Shown here in pieces: positions 7,577 to 15,927 of a stretch of 64,000 bases of DNA (position 1 is the first letter of the stretch; each line of letters starts with the position of its first letter). The stretch comes from JAYOEY01 sp038120295 (GTDB lineage: Bacteria; Pseudomonadota; Alphaproteobacteria; MPNO01; UBA2964), in contig JAYOLL010000001.1 of the NCBI GenBank assembly GCA_038120295.1, forward strand, positions 62,001 to 126,000. The letters run 5' to 3'. A program made the translations under genes and the position numbers. Under the pieces are notes generated by a model. That model did not search any database. It was not told where the DNA came from and saw only the letters and a list, made by a program, of their open reading frames with translations.

Positions 7577-8860
7577 CTAGCCTTGCTCCCGCTCGATCGC
7601 CCGCCAGCCGATATCGCGGCGGCAGAACCCGCCCGGCCAGTCGATGGCATCGACCGCCCGATAGGCGCGGGTCTGAGCGTCAGCGACCGTTTTCCCCAGC
7701 GCGGTGACGGCCAGAACCCTCCCGCCGGCGGCGAGGATCTCGCCGTTTTCGCCGGGCGACGTGCCGGCATGGAAAATAGTGACATCCTTGTCGGAAGCAG
7801 CTTCATTCAGCCCCTTGATCTGGCTGCCCTTGTCGTAGGACCCGGGATAGCCGTTGGCGGCCATGACGACGGTCAGAGCCACCTCGTCATGCCAGCGCAG
7901 GTCGAAATCGGCGAGTTCGCCGTCCGCGGCGGCCATCAGCGCCGGCAGCAGGTCGGAGCGCAGCCGCATCATCAGTACCTGGCACTCCGGATCGCCGAAC
8001 CGGACATTGTATTCCAGCAGTTTCGGTTTCCCGTCTTCGATCATCAGCCCGGCATAGAGCACGCCCTGATAGGGCGCGCCTTCCGACGCCATGCCTTTCA
8101 TGGTCGGCATAACGATGTCGTCCATGATGGTCTGAACCATCGCCCCGGTGACGATGGGGGCGGGGGAATAGGCGCCCATGCCGCCCGTGTTGAGCCCGGT
8201 ATCGCCGTCGCCGACCCGCTTGTGATCCTGCGCCGAGACCAGCGGCAGGGCGGTCTCTCCGTCGCACAGCGCGAAGAAGCTTGCCTCCTCGCCGCCGAGG
8301 AACTCCTCGATCACCACCTCCGAGCCCGCTGCGCCGAACGCGTTGCCTTCCAGCATGTCGTCGATGGCCGTGTTCGCCTGTTCGACTGTCTCGGCGATGA
8401 TGACGCCCTTTCCGGCGGCGAGCCCATCCGCCTTTACGACGATGGGTGCGCCCTGTTCGGCGACGAACGCCTTTGCCTCTGCCGTATCCGTGAAGCGCCC
8501 GTAGGCGGCGGTCGGGATATCGTGCCGGGCGCAGAAATCCTTCATGAAACCCTTCGAGCCTTCGAGCATCGCGGCTTTCGCGCTCGGCCCGAAGCTCTTC
8601 ACGCCGATTTCGGCGAGACGGTCGGCGAGTCCTGCCACCAGCGGTGCCTCGGGCCCGATGACGACGAAGCCGATGTCATTGTACTGGACGAATCGGACGA
8701 GGGCATCGACGTCTTCGGCGCCGATATCGACGCAGGTGGCGTCCTGCGCGATGCCGGCATTACCCGGCGCGCAGAAAAGCTCTGTGATCAAGGGAGAGGC
8801 TGCAATCGCCCAGCACAGCGCATGTTCCCGACCGCCGCCGCCAACCACCAGAACTTTCAT
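7577..8860 (-). CDS. purD: Phosphoribosylamine--glycine ligase
   Basis: 427-residue cytoplasmic enzyme that joins 5-phosphoribosylamine and glycine using ATP, the second step of purine biosynthesis. It begins MKVLVVGGGGREHAL, the family's invariant N-terminus, and continues with an ATP-grasp domain (PIVVKADGLAAGKGV, EEFLGGEEAS, YNVRFGDPECQ). The ATG at 8860 has GGGAG six bases upstream; an in-frame TTG one codon earlier is less likely. It is divergent from xseA and overlaps no gene. Its immediate downstream partner is an SDR gene rather than another purine gene. Confidence 0.97.
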   Translation of the reverse strand: MKVLVVGGGGREHALCWAIAASPLITELFCAPGNAGIAQDATCVDIGAEDVDALVRFVQYNDIGFVVIGPEAPLVAGLADRLAEIGVKSFGPSAKAAMLEGSKGFMKDFCARHDIPTAAYGRFTDTAEAKAFVAEQGAPIVVKADGLAAGKGVIIAETVEQANTAIDDMLEGNAFGAAGSEVVIEEFLGGEEASFFALCDGETALPLVSAQDHKRVGDGDTGLNTGGMGAYSPAPIVTGAMVQTIMDDIVMPTMKGMASEGAPYQGVLYAGLMIEDGKPKLLEYNVRFGDPECQVLMMRLRSDLLPALMAAADGELADFDLRWHDEVALTVVMAANGYPGSYDKGSQIKGLNEAASDKDVTIFHAGTSPGENGEILAAGGRVLAVTALGKTVADAQTRAYRAVDAIDWPGGFCRRDIGWRAIEREQG

Positions 8861-8910
8861 CAATTGCTCCCGCTTCTCCGTTCTTCGCAGCTATACCCGT
8901 TTAGCATAGA

Positions 8911-10461
8911 ATGCGAGTCGTCATGACCGCCGACAATCCCGTAGACCTGCCGCTCGACGAGCCGCTTCTGGCCGGCAGCAATATCGCCGAATTTTCGGTT
9001 GGCGAGATTTCGCGCGCGGTCAAGCGCACGCTCGAAGGCGAATTCTCGCGTGTGCGGGTGCGGGGTGAAATCTCGCGGCCCAACTACCATTCCTCCGGCC
9101 ATCTCTATCTGACGCTCAAGGACGAGGAAGCCGTGATCGACGGCGTCTGCTGGCGGGGCACGGTGGGGAAGCTGGGACTCCGGGTCGAGGAGGGGATGGA
9201 AGTTGTCTGTACGGGGCGGCTTTCGTCCTACCCGCGGAGTTCCAAGTATCAGATCGTGATCGACGCTATCGAACTGGCTGGCGAGGGCGCGCTTCTGAAG
9301 CTGCTCGAAGATCGGCGCAGGAAACTGGCTGCCGAGGGGCTGTTCGACGAAGATCGCAAGCGGCCGCTGCCCTTCCTGCCCGAAGTCATCGGTGTCGTTA
9401 CCTCGCCGACCGGTGCGGTGATCCGGGATATTCTGCACCGCCTGGCCGACCGGTTCCCGCGCCGCGTGCTGCTCTGGCCGGTTCCGGTGCAGGGGGATGG
9501 CGCGGCGGAACGGATCGCAGCCGCCATCGAAGGCTTCAATACGTTGCCGGAAGACGGAGATGTACCGCGGCCGGATATTCTCATAGTCGCGCGCGGCGGC
9601 GGCAGTCTTGAGGACCTTTGGTGCTTCAACGAAGAAGTCGTGGTTCGTGCGGCAGCGGCCAGCGAAATCCCGCTGATTTCCGCGGTCGGGCACGAGACCG
9701 ACACGACCCTGATCGATTATGCCTCCGACCGGCGCGCGCCAACGCCCACCGCGGCCGCCGAGATGGCGGTGCCGGTTCGGGCCGAACTTGCTGCGCGCAT
9801 TCTCGACACCGAGCGACGGATGGTTTCCGGGCTGGAACGCGGCTGGGAAGACCGGCGCGTTCGGCTCGACGGGCTGGCGCGCGGCCTGCCTCAGCCCGAA
9901 CGGCTGCTGGAAGACGCGCAGCAGGATATCGATGTCGTCGCCGACCGTCTGGCGCTCGCCATACGCAACCGTATGGAACAGCCCGGCGAACGCGTCATTT
10001 CGCTCGGCAGCCGTCTGCGGCATCCGCGCGACGTGATGAACGCGGCGGGCGACAGGCTGGGCGCGGCGGCGCGCCAGCTGTCCACGGCCGGGCAGACTGT
10101 TCTTCGCGAGCGTCAGGGGCGTTTCGCCGGACTTGATGCAGGAAACCGGTTGCCGGAAGCGGTTGGCCGCATTCTCGGCAAATCGGAAGACCGGCTCGAA
10201 GGCACGGCCAAGCTGCTCGACTCCTATTCCTACAAGGGCGTGCTGGAGCGCGGCTTTGCGCTGGTGCGCGACGGCAGGGGCGGGGCGATCAAGCGCGCCG
10301 CAGGCGTCTCTGCCGGGGATACCGTCGAGATCGAATTTTTCGACGGCGCGCTGGGCGCGACAATCGATGCAGATGCGCCGCCAAAGCCGAAAAAGAAAGC
10401 GCCTGCCCGAAAATCACCGAAGGCAGGAAGCGGCGACGACAAGCAGGGCAGCCTGCTGTGA
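8911..10461 (+). CDS. xseA: Exodeoxyribonuclease VII large subunit
   Basis: 516-residue catalytic subunit of the nuclease that degrades single-stranded DNA into oligonucleotides. An N-terminal OB-fold (VRGEISRPNYHSSGHLYL) is followed by the catalytic region with GVVTSPTGAVIRDI, ARGGGSLEDLWCFN and SAVGHETDTTLIDYASD, then a long helical region and a basic Lys/Pro tail. The small subunit xseB is not adjacent. No clear ribosome site precedes either the first ATG or the ATG four codons later. The purD gene diverges 50 bases away. The stop codon overlaps the next gene by four bases. Confidence 0.96.
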   Translation: MRVVMTADNPVDLPLDEPLLAGSNIAEFSVGEISRAVKRTLEGEFSRVRVRGEISRPNYHSSGHLYLTLKDEEAVIDGVCWRGTVGKLGLRVEEGMEVVCTGRLSSYPRSSKYQIVIDAIELAGEGALLKLLEDRRRKLAAEGLFDEDRKRPLPFLPEVIGVVTSPTGAVIRDILHRLADRFPRRVLLWPVPVQGDGAAERIAAAIEGFNTLPEDGDVPRPDILIVARGGGSLEDLWCFNEEVVVRAAAASEIPLISAVGHETDTTLIDYASDRRAPTPTAAAEMAVPVRAELAARILDTERRMVSGLERGWEDRRVRLDGLARGLPQPERLLEDAQQDIDVVADRLALAIRNRMEQPGERVISLGSRLRHPRDVMNAAGDRLGAAARQLSTAGQTVLRERQGRFAGLDAGNRLPEAVGRILGKSEDRLEGTAKLLDSYSYKGVLERGFALVRDGRGGAIKRAAGVSAGDTVEIEFFDGALGATIDADAPPKPKKKAPARKSPKAGSGDDKQGSLL

Positions 10462-11264
10462 TCCGGGCTTTTGTCGTCTGTCTGCTGATTTCCCTGATTC
10501 CCGCCGGCGCGTCTGCATTGACGCTGAATGGCGAGGCGACGCAGGGCGGTTTACTGATTGGAAAGACCGAACCCGGTGCAAAGGTCATGCTGGACGGCGA
10601 GCCGGTTCCGGTTACGCCCCAGGGCGATTTTCTGATCGGCTTCGGACGCGATGCGAAGAAGGAGGCGGCGCTTTCAGTCGTTTATGCGAATGGAAAGGCC
10701 GAGCGGCGAACCGTTACGGTTACGCCCCGCAAATACCGCATCCAGCGCATTGACGGTCTGCCATCCCGCAAGGTCGAGCCGAAAAAGCAGGATATCGAGC
10801 GCATCGTCGCCGAGCAGAAGATGTTCCGGGCGGCCCGCGCGCGCCTTACGCCCGAAGGCTGGTTCCGACGCGGGTTCGTCTGGCCGGCGAAGGGAAGGAT
10901 CAGCGGCGTCTATGGCAGCCAGCGCATTCTAAACGGCAAGCCGCGCCGCCCGCATCTCGGCGTCGATGTCGCCGCGCCGGTGGGTACGAAGGTGGTCGCC
11001 GCGGCGGATGGAATCGTCGCGCTGGCGCATGAGGACATGTTTTTCACCGGCAGGACGATCCATATCGACCACGGGCTCGGGCTCGGCACGGTCTACGCGC
11101 ATCTCAGCCGGCTGCATGTAAGGAAGGGCGAGCGCGTGAAGAAGGGGCAACTCATAGGACGTATCGGCAAGACCGGTCGCGCGACAGGCCCGCATCTTCA
11201 CTGGGGAATGACGCTGGGGTCGGTCAGGCTCGACCCGGCGCTGGTCGTGGGCGAGATGAAGTAG
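10458..11264 (+). CDS. M23-family metallopeptidase (LytM/peptidoglycan type)
   Basis: 268-residue exported protein. Residues 1-20 form a signal peptide ending GASA. The C-terminal M23 domain carries the zinc ligands in RPHLGVDVAAP and TGPHLHWGM, the usual HxxxD and HxH of active LytM peptidases, so it probably cuts peptide cross-links in peptidoglycan in the periplasm. A basic linker (residues about 95-125) joins an N-terminal beta-rich region. The GTG start overlaps the xseA stop, indicating translational coupling. The next gene is convergent with a six-base gap. Confidence 0.93.
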   Translation: MIRAFVVCLLISLIPAGASALTLNGEATQGGLLIGKTEPGAKVMLDGEPVPVTPQGDFLIGFGRDAKKEAALSVVYANGKAERRTVTVTPRKYRIQRIDGLPSRKVEPKKQDIERIVAEQKMFRAARARLTPEGWFRRGFVWPAKGRISGVYGSQRILNGKPRRPHLGVDVAAPVGTKVVAAADGIVALAHEDMFFTGRTIHIDHGLGLGTVYAHLSRLHVRKGERVKKGQLIGRIGKTGRATGPHLHWGMTLGSVRLDPALVVGEMK

Positions 11265-11270
11265 GTTTTG

Positions 11271-11990
11271 TCAGGCTGTAATGCGCTGGCGGCGGGCCAG
11301 CGCCATGCCTGCGAGACCGATCCCGAAGATCAGCATCGCGCCGGGTTCGTCCACCGCCTGAACGGTCAGGACATCCGAGAGCGCATAGAGCGAATGAAGC
11401 GCGCTGGTGCTGTCCGAGCCTGACTGCTGGACCCAGGTGGTTCCCGTGGAATCCGATCTGGCCAGAAAGGCGAAATTGCCGCCGGAGACGTTGCCGAGCA
11501 CGGCGAACGCGTTGTTGGTACCGTCGAACCGTGTTCCTGCCCAGACGTCTGTATTAAGCGTCGCGCCGTTCTGATCGACATTCAGGGGATTGTCGACCGA
11601 ACCGTCCCAGAGATCTGCGTTGTCGTCGGCCAGCTTCGTCCCGTCGAGCAGAAAAATCGGGACGCCGGTATTTCCGGGAACGGTGATGTTGGTGCCGGTA
11701 TTGTCCCGCGCGGCCGTCGTCAGGGTCGATGCGATCGCTTTCCACGTTGTGGCCAGTGCCGAAAGCTCCGATACCAGGTTGGCCTGCGCGGTCACGAAAC
11801 TATTGTAGGTATTGATGTCCGTCGATACGGCGTCCGTCGTACCGCTGGTCACGAAGGCCAGCCTGTACTGCGTGCCCACGGCCAGACCGGTCGGAACGGT
11901 CAGCGGCGCTGCATTGACGGGCGGGATGGCTGAAGCCAGAAGGGCGATTGCAACGACAAGGGCGCCCCAAACGATTCCCAACGATTTCAT
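11271..11990 (-). CDS. PEP-CTERM-type secreted protein of unknown function
   Basis: 239 residues. A signal peptide (about 1-27, ending VNA) leads into a Thr/Asn/Asp/Gly-rich body typical of surface proteins. The C-terminus reads DEPGAMLIFGIGLAGMALARRQR: a Pro-containing motif, a hydrophobic segment and a basic tail, which is the PEP-CTERM sorting layout with Asp-Glu-Pro in place of Pro-Glu-Pro. The body resembles a widespread family of PEP-CTERM proteins with WKAIAST, DGTKLADD and LWDGS repeats of theme. Such tails are cut by exosortase, and no exosortase gene is in the window. It stands alone between the M23 gene and the lipid A genes. Confidence 0.75.
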   Translation of the reverse strand: MKSLGIVWGALVVAIALLASAIPPVNAAPLTVPTGLAVGTQYRLAFVTSGTTDAVSTDINTYNSFVTAQANLVSELSALATTWKAIASTLTTAARDNTGTNITVPGNTGVPIFLLDGTKLADDNADLWDGSVDNPLNVDQNGATLNTDVWAGTRFDGTNNAFAVLGNVSGGNFAFLARSDSTGTTWVQQSGSDSTSALHSLYALSDVLTVQAVDEPGAMLIFGIGLAGMALARRQRITA

Positions 11991-12078
11991 TTCTGCTGAA
12001 CGGATCCTTAAATCTGCGAGACCGGCAATGCGGTTCGGACAATTTTCTTGCCGAGGTTATCATAGCCTTATGATGGCC

Positions 12079-12963
12079 TCAAGTGTCCGGCCACCGGCTG
12101 TGGAGCCAAAGCCACTGGCTGGGGCGTTCGCGAATCCAGCCCTCGAACAGCATATTCACCGAACGCATGGCGGTTTCGATATCGCGCCCCGGGTCGCCGG
12201 AGTTCTCCAGGCTGATGGCTGGCAGGAAGGTGATGCGGAAACGACAGCCTTCGAGCCTTTCGATCCGCGCCGGGACCATCGGTGTACCGTATTTCCGGGA
12301 AAGTTGCGCCGCAGCCGTGGCTGTCATGGCGTCGCGACCGAAGAACGGCACAGCGATTCCATCATTCATCTTCTGGTCGAGCAGCATGCCGAGCGACCGG
12401 CCTTCCCTGAGCGCGGCGACGGCGCGGCGTGCCCCCTCACGTCCCTTGGGCGCTACATCGCTTTCTTCGAGCCCCCGCGCCCGCCGCAGCATCCTGTCGA
12501 CCAGCGGGTTGTTCGCGGCGCGGTAAACCGGAACGCAGGGAACGCCGATCCTGGCGGATACCGGCGGCAGGGTTTCCCAGTTCGCGAAATGGCCCGAAAT
12601 CACGATGCAGGGTTTCTCCGGGTCGCGGGCCGGCAAGATATGCTCTTCGCCTGCAAGCTCCAGCCGGGCGGAGACGATGCGGGCGAGGTGAGGCAGTTCG
12701 CCGACCGTACGACCGAGATTGTCCCACATCTCTTCGACGATTGCGGTGCGGGCGGCGGCGTCCAGTTCCGGCAGGGCGCGTTCCAGATTGCGCTCGGCGC
12801 GGCGGGTTATACCGAGCCGGCGTCCGATCATTCGTCCCAGCCAGCCGGCGAACGCCGAAGCCGTGTCGACCGGCAGAACGCGGAAGAACCCGTAAAGGAC
12901 GGCGACGCCCAGGGCCTGCAGCGGGTAGATGACGAAGCGGCGGAAAAGGCGGCGGTCAGCCAT
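12079..12963 (-). CDS. lpxL: Lipid A lauroyl/myristoyl acyltransferase (LpxL/HtrB family)
   Basis: 294-residue inner-membrane-associated acyltransferase that adds a secondary acyl chain to Kdo-lipid A precursors. An N-terminal hydrophobic anchor (about residues 10-28) precedes the catalytic HFANWE, matching the H-x4-E motif of the family; VYRAANNPLVDRML and LLDQKMNDG are further conserved blocks. The start overlaps the lpxK stop by eight bases, so translation is coupled. Position at the end of the lpxK/waaA block fits the late step of lipid A assembly. The exact acyl chain cannot be inferred. Confidence 0.9.
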   Translation of the reverse strand: MADRRLFRRFVIYPLQALGVAVLYGFFRVLPVDTASAFAGWLGRMIGRRLGITRRAERNLERALPELDAAARTAIVEEMWDNLGRTVGELPHLARIVSARLELAGEEHILPARDPEKPCIVISGHFANWETLPPVSARIGVPCVPVYRAANNPLVDRMLRRARGLEESDVAPKGREGARRAVAALREGRSLGMLLDQKMNDGIAVPFFGRDAMTATAAAQLSRKYGTPMVPARIERLEGCRFRITFLPAISLENSGDPGRDIETAMRSVNMLFEGWIRERPSQWLWLHSRWPDT

Positions 12964-13927
12964 TGTCCAGCGCCTTTCCGATCAGCGTGTCAATGGCGTC
13001 CGTCTCGGCCCATTCGAGCGCGATATCCAACGCCCTGACCATGTCCTGCGCTTCGGCCGGAAAGCGGACAAGATCCTTCTCCGTTGTTACGGGGACCGAC
13101 TCTGCGGCCTGTGCGGCGTCGCATAGCTGCATGATCTCGTCGGGCGTATAGAAGTGATGGTCGGGGAAGCTCCTGACACCCGTCAGCGTGCAGCCGATTT
13201 CGGCCAGGGATTCGAAAAATTTCGCGGGGCGTCCAATGCCGGCGAAGGCGAAGACGCGTTGGCCGGCAATCTCCGGGGCGGGAGTGGGCACGATCCGCGC
13301 TCCGAATGTCGGAACCCTGTTTCCGATTCTCGAAAGCGTGCCCGTCCGGTCCTCGCCGATTACCACCGCGGCATCGGTCCGTGAGAGCCCGGTATCGATC
13401 GGCTCACGCAGAGGGCCTGCCGGAATGACGAAGCCGTTGCCGAACCCGTATCCCCCATCGATGGCAAGGATCGATAGCGTCTTTTTCAGGCCGGGATTCT
13501 GAAACCCGTCATCCATCAGCAGGACGTCCGCACCGGCTTCTACCGCGCGGCTCGCGCTGGCGGCGCGGTCTGCGCCGATCCAGGTCGGCGCGACTCTTGC
13601 GAGCAGCAACGGTTCGTCGCCTGCGTCGTACGCATCGTGACGGTCGGGCTCGACCTGCACCGGGCCTTTCAGCCGTCCGCCATAGCCGCGCGACAGGATA
13701 TGGGGCGTGCGGCTCATCCCTGTCAGGCGCCGTGCCAGCGACAGGACCAGAGGCGTTTTGCCGGCGCCGCCCGCTGTCAGATTGCCGACGCAGATAACCG
13801 GGACGCCCGGGTCTTCGGGTGAGGACAGGCAGCGGCGCGCCTTCCCGGCTAATCCGTACAACGCGCCCAAAGGCGATAAAAGCAGGGCTGCAGGGCCGCG
13901 ATGTTGCCAGAAATCAGGCGCGTGCAT
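12956..13927 (-). CDS. lpxK: Tetraacyldisaccharide 4'-kinase
   Basis: 323-residue kinase that phosphorylates the 4' position of the tetraacyl disaccharide to make lipid IVA, at the inner face of the cytoplasmic membrane. An N-terminal hydrophobic helix is followed by a Walker A motif, GNLTAGGAGKTPL (about residues 47-59), and LMDDGFQN, the conserved catalytic region of LpxK. It starts four bases before the end of the gap after waaA and overlaps lpxL at its 3' end. Confidence 0.95.
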   Translation of the reverse strand: MHAPDFWQHRGPAALLLSPLGALYGLAGKARRCLSSPEDPGVPVICVGNLTAGGAGKTPLVLSLARRLTGMSRTPHILSRGYGGRLKGPVQVEPDRHDAYDAGDEPLLLARVAPTWIGADRAASASRAVEAGADVLLMDDGFQNPGLKKTLSILAIDGGYGFGNGFVIPAGPLREPIDTGLSRTDAAVVIGEDRTGTLSRIGNRVPTFGARIVPTPAPEIAGQRVFAFAGIGRPAKFFESLAEIGCTLTGVRSFPDHHFYTPDEIMQLCDAAQAAESVPVTTEKDLVRFPAEAQDMVRALDIALEWAETDAIDTLIGKALDNG

Positions 13928-13931
13928 GAGG

Positions 13932-15218
13932 TCAGCCCCGGTCCGCCGGCAGGCAACCGGTTTCGGCGAGATAGGGGTTCAGGGCCTCCATGACCGCGTC
14001 CAGAATGCCATCCTTTGCGTTGGCGACCGTCTCGGCAGCAGAGACTCTTTCGGCGTAGAGCGCGGAATTGCTTATCAACCGGTCGACGGCCGGGGCAAGC
14101 CCGCTTCCGTCAGCGATTTCTTCCGTCGCACCGGCCTGTGCCATTTCCGCGGAGATGGCCAGGAAATTGGTCATATGCGGGCCGTGGATCACCGCGCAGC
14201 CGAGTTTCGCGGCTTCGAGCAGGTTCTGCCCGCCATGCGGGATCAGCGTGCCGCCGATGAAGGCGACTGGCGTCAGGCGATAGAACAGCCCAAGCTCGCC
14301 GACCGTGTCGGCGATATAGATCTCGGTATCGGAACGGATCGCAGGGTCATTCGCCCGCCGCGCCACCTTGAGCCCCTGCTCAGCAGCGAGTCTTTCGATA
14401 TCCGGCCCCCGCGCGGGATGGCGCGGCACGATGATCGTAAGCAGGCGGGGAAAGCGTTGCGCGAGCGTCAGGTGTGTTGCGATGACTGTATCGTCTTCGC
14501 CTGCATGGGTACAGGCGGCGAGCCAGAGCGGCCGCCGCCCGACCGCTTCCATCGTCTTCGCCAGATCGCCCTGGTTGACCGGCAGGGGAGCGGCGGCGAA
14601 CTTCAAGTTTCCCGGCACCGCGACCGGATTTGCGCCCAGCTCTTTCAGGCGCCCGGCGTCCAGTCCGGATTGCGCCAGGCAGAGCGAGAAGCATTCAAGC
14701 AACCGCCTGATCGTTCTCGGCGCCCGGCGCCAGCCCTTGAAGGAGGACGGCGAAATCCTGCCATTGATCAGGACAAGCGGAATGCCCCGCGCCGAGATGC
14801 CGCGCAGAAGGTTCGGCCAGAATTCCGATTCCATCCAGAGCGCGACATCCGGTTTCCAGTGATCGAGAAACCGCCCCACCCATGCCGGACGGTCGACCGG
14901 AACGTACTGGTGAAACGCGCTTTCCGGCAGCCGTTCCGCCATGATCGCCGCCGATGTAACCGTCCCGGTTGTGACGAGGATCGAAGCGTCGGGACAGTCG
15001 GCGGAGAGACGGTCGATCAGGCACAGGGCCGAAATGGATTCGCCGACGCTGGCGGCGTGTAGCCAGATAAGCGGTCCGTCGGGCCTTGCGCGGCTGGCGA
15101 TGCCCTGCCGTTCGCGCGCGCGCGCCGGGTCTTCCTTGCCGTGCGCCTGTCGTCGTCCGAGATAGAGTCTGATCGCGGGGCCGAGCACTGTCGACAGGCA
15201 ACGATACAGCCCCAGCAT
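13932..15218 (-). CDS. waaA: 3-deoxy-D-manno-octulosonic acid (Kdo) transferase
   Basis: 428-residue GT-B glycosyltransferase that transfers Kdo from CMP-Kdo to lipid IVA. The N-terminal half has a membrane anchor and HAASVGESISAL, containing the family's catalytic Glu. The C-terminal half has ACTHAGEDD, VPRHPARG and FIGGTLIPHGGQNLLEAA; the last usually reads GGHN, so His is replaced by Gln here. Its start and the stop of the DUF374 acyltransferase gene share one base. Number of Kdo residues added is not predictable. Confidence 0.94.
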   Translation of the reverse strand: MLGLYRCLSTVLGPAIRLYLGRRQAHGKEDPARARERQGIASRARPDGPLIWLHAASVGESISALCLIDRLSADCPDASILVTTGTVTSAAIMAERLPESAFHQYVPVDRPAWVGRFLDHWKPDVALWMESEFWPNLLRGISARGIPLVLINGRISPSSFKGWRRAPRTIRRLLECFSLCLAQSGLDAGRLKELGANPVAVPGNLKFAAAPLPVNQGDLAKTMEAVGRRPLWLAACTHAGEDDTVIATHLTLAQRFPRLLTIIVPRHPARGPDIERLAAEQGLKVARRANDPAIRSDTEIYIADTVGELGLFYRLTPVAFIGGTLIPHGGQNLLEAAKLGCAVIHGPHMTNFLAISAEMAQAGATEEIADGSGLAPAVDRLISNSALYAERVSAAETVANAKDGILDAVMEALNPYLAETGCLPADRG

Positions 15219-15925
15219 CAGGCGCGGCCCTTAGCCATGTCGGGCGCGCCCGGCTTTATCTGCGGAAGGCCGAGTTCATCGTCGAGCGCGGCGGCAAGCG
15301 CGTTCAGCCGGTCCTCCAGCTTTCGCGTTTCGGCGTCGACATCGGCGTCGCGCGGGATGTCCAAAGGCTCCCCCCAGCGGACGATGCCCCGCCCGAAAGG
15401 CAGGGGGATCAACATCCGGTCCCAGCTTCCGGCCAGCCGGATTGGGCGGCATGCGTAGGCCAGCGGCAGGATGGGGGCGCCCGCCAGCCTTGCCGCCTGC
15501 ACGGCCCCAGGGGTAGCGCGCATGCGCGGGCCGCGCGGCCCGTCCGGCGTTATGCCCACGCAACCGCCGTCGAGCAGCGTCCGCACCATACCGCGCAGCA
15601 CCGACGCTGCCCCGCGGCTGGTCGATCCGGCCAGCGTTCCGATACCCAGAATACCGACGGTGCGTGAGATCAGTTCGCCGTCTGCATGCTGCGAAATGAC
15701 CATCTGGAACCGGGCAGGGTAGGGCCAGGCCTTCGGCAGCATCAGCAGCCTGCCGTGCCAGAACGCGACGACGAACGGTCGGCCTTCGGCGAGCAGTTTT
15801 TCGGGATGGTTCGCGCCGTCGACCCGCCATCGGCCGGTCAGCCACACGAAACGAATATACTGCGCGGCAAGCCAGCAGGCGGCGGCGCGGAGGACAGGAC
15901 TCCGCGACAGGGACTTGAAAGCCAT
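15218..15925 (-). CDS. Lysophospholipid-acyltransferase-like protein (DUF374)
   Basis: 235 residues. FVVAFWHGRLLMLP contains the acyltransferase-type His, and GITPDGPRGPR is the signature of the DUF374 family, which is regularly found beside waaA and lpxK in alphaproteobacteria. An N-terminal hydrophobic segment suggests membrane association. A role in lipid A or envelope acylation is inferred from family and context, not shown. It sits between the exporter gene (two bases away) and waaA (one-base overlap), so the operon is continuous. Confidence 0.85.
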   Translation of the reverse strand: MAFKSLSRSPVLRAAACWLAAQYIRFVWLTGRWRVDGANHPEKLLAEGRPFVVAFWHGRLLMLPKAWPYPARFQMVISQHADGELISRTVGILGIGTLAGSTSRGAASVLRGMVRTLLDGGCVGITPDGPRGPRMRATPGAVQAARLAGAPILPLAYACRPIRLAGSWDRMLIPLPFGRGIVRWGEPLDIPRDADVDAETRKLEDRLNALAAALDDELGLPQIKPGAPDMAKGRA

Positions 15926-15927
15926 GG

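Noticed and set aside
13707..15062. 451-codon frame antisense to waaA and lpxK
   Set aside because: Shadow of two well-supported genes; composition typical of a GC-driven antisense frame.
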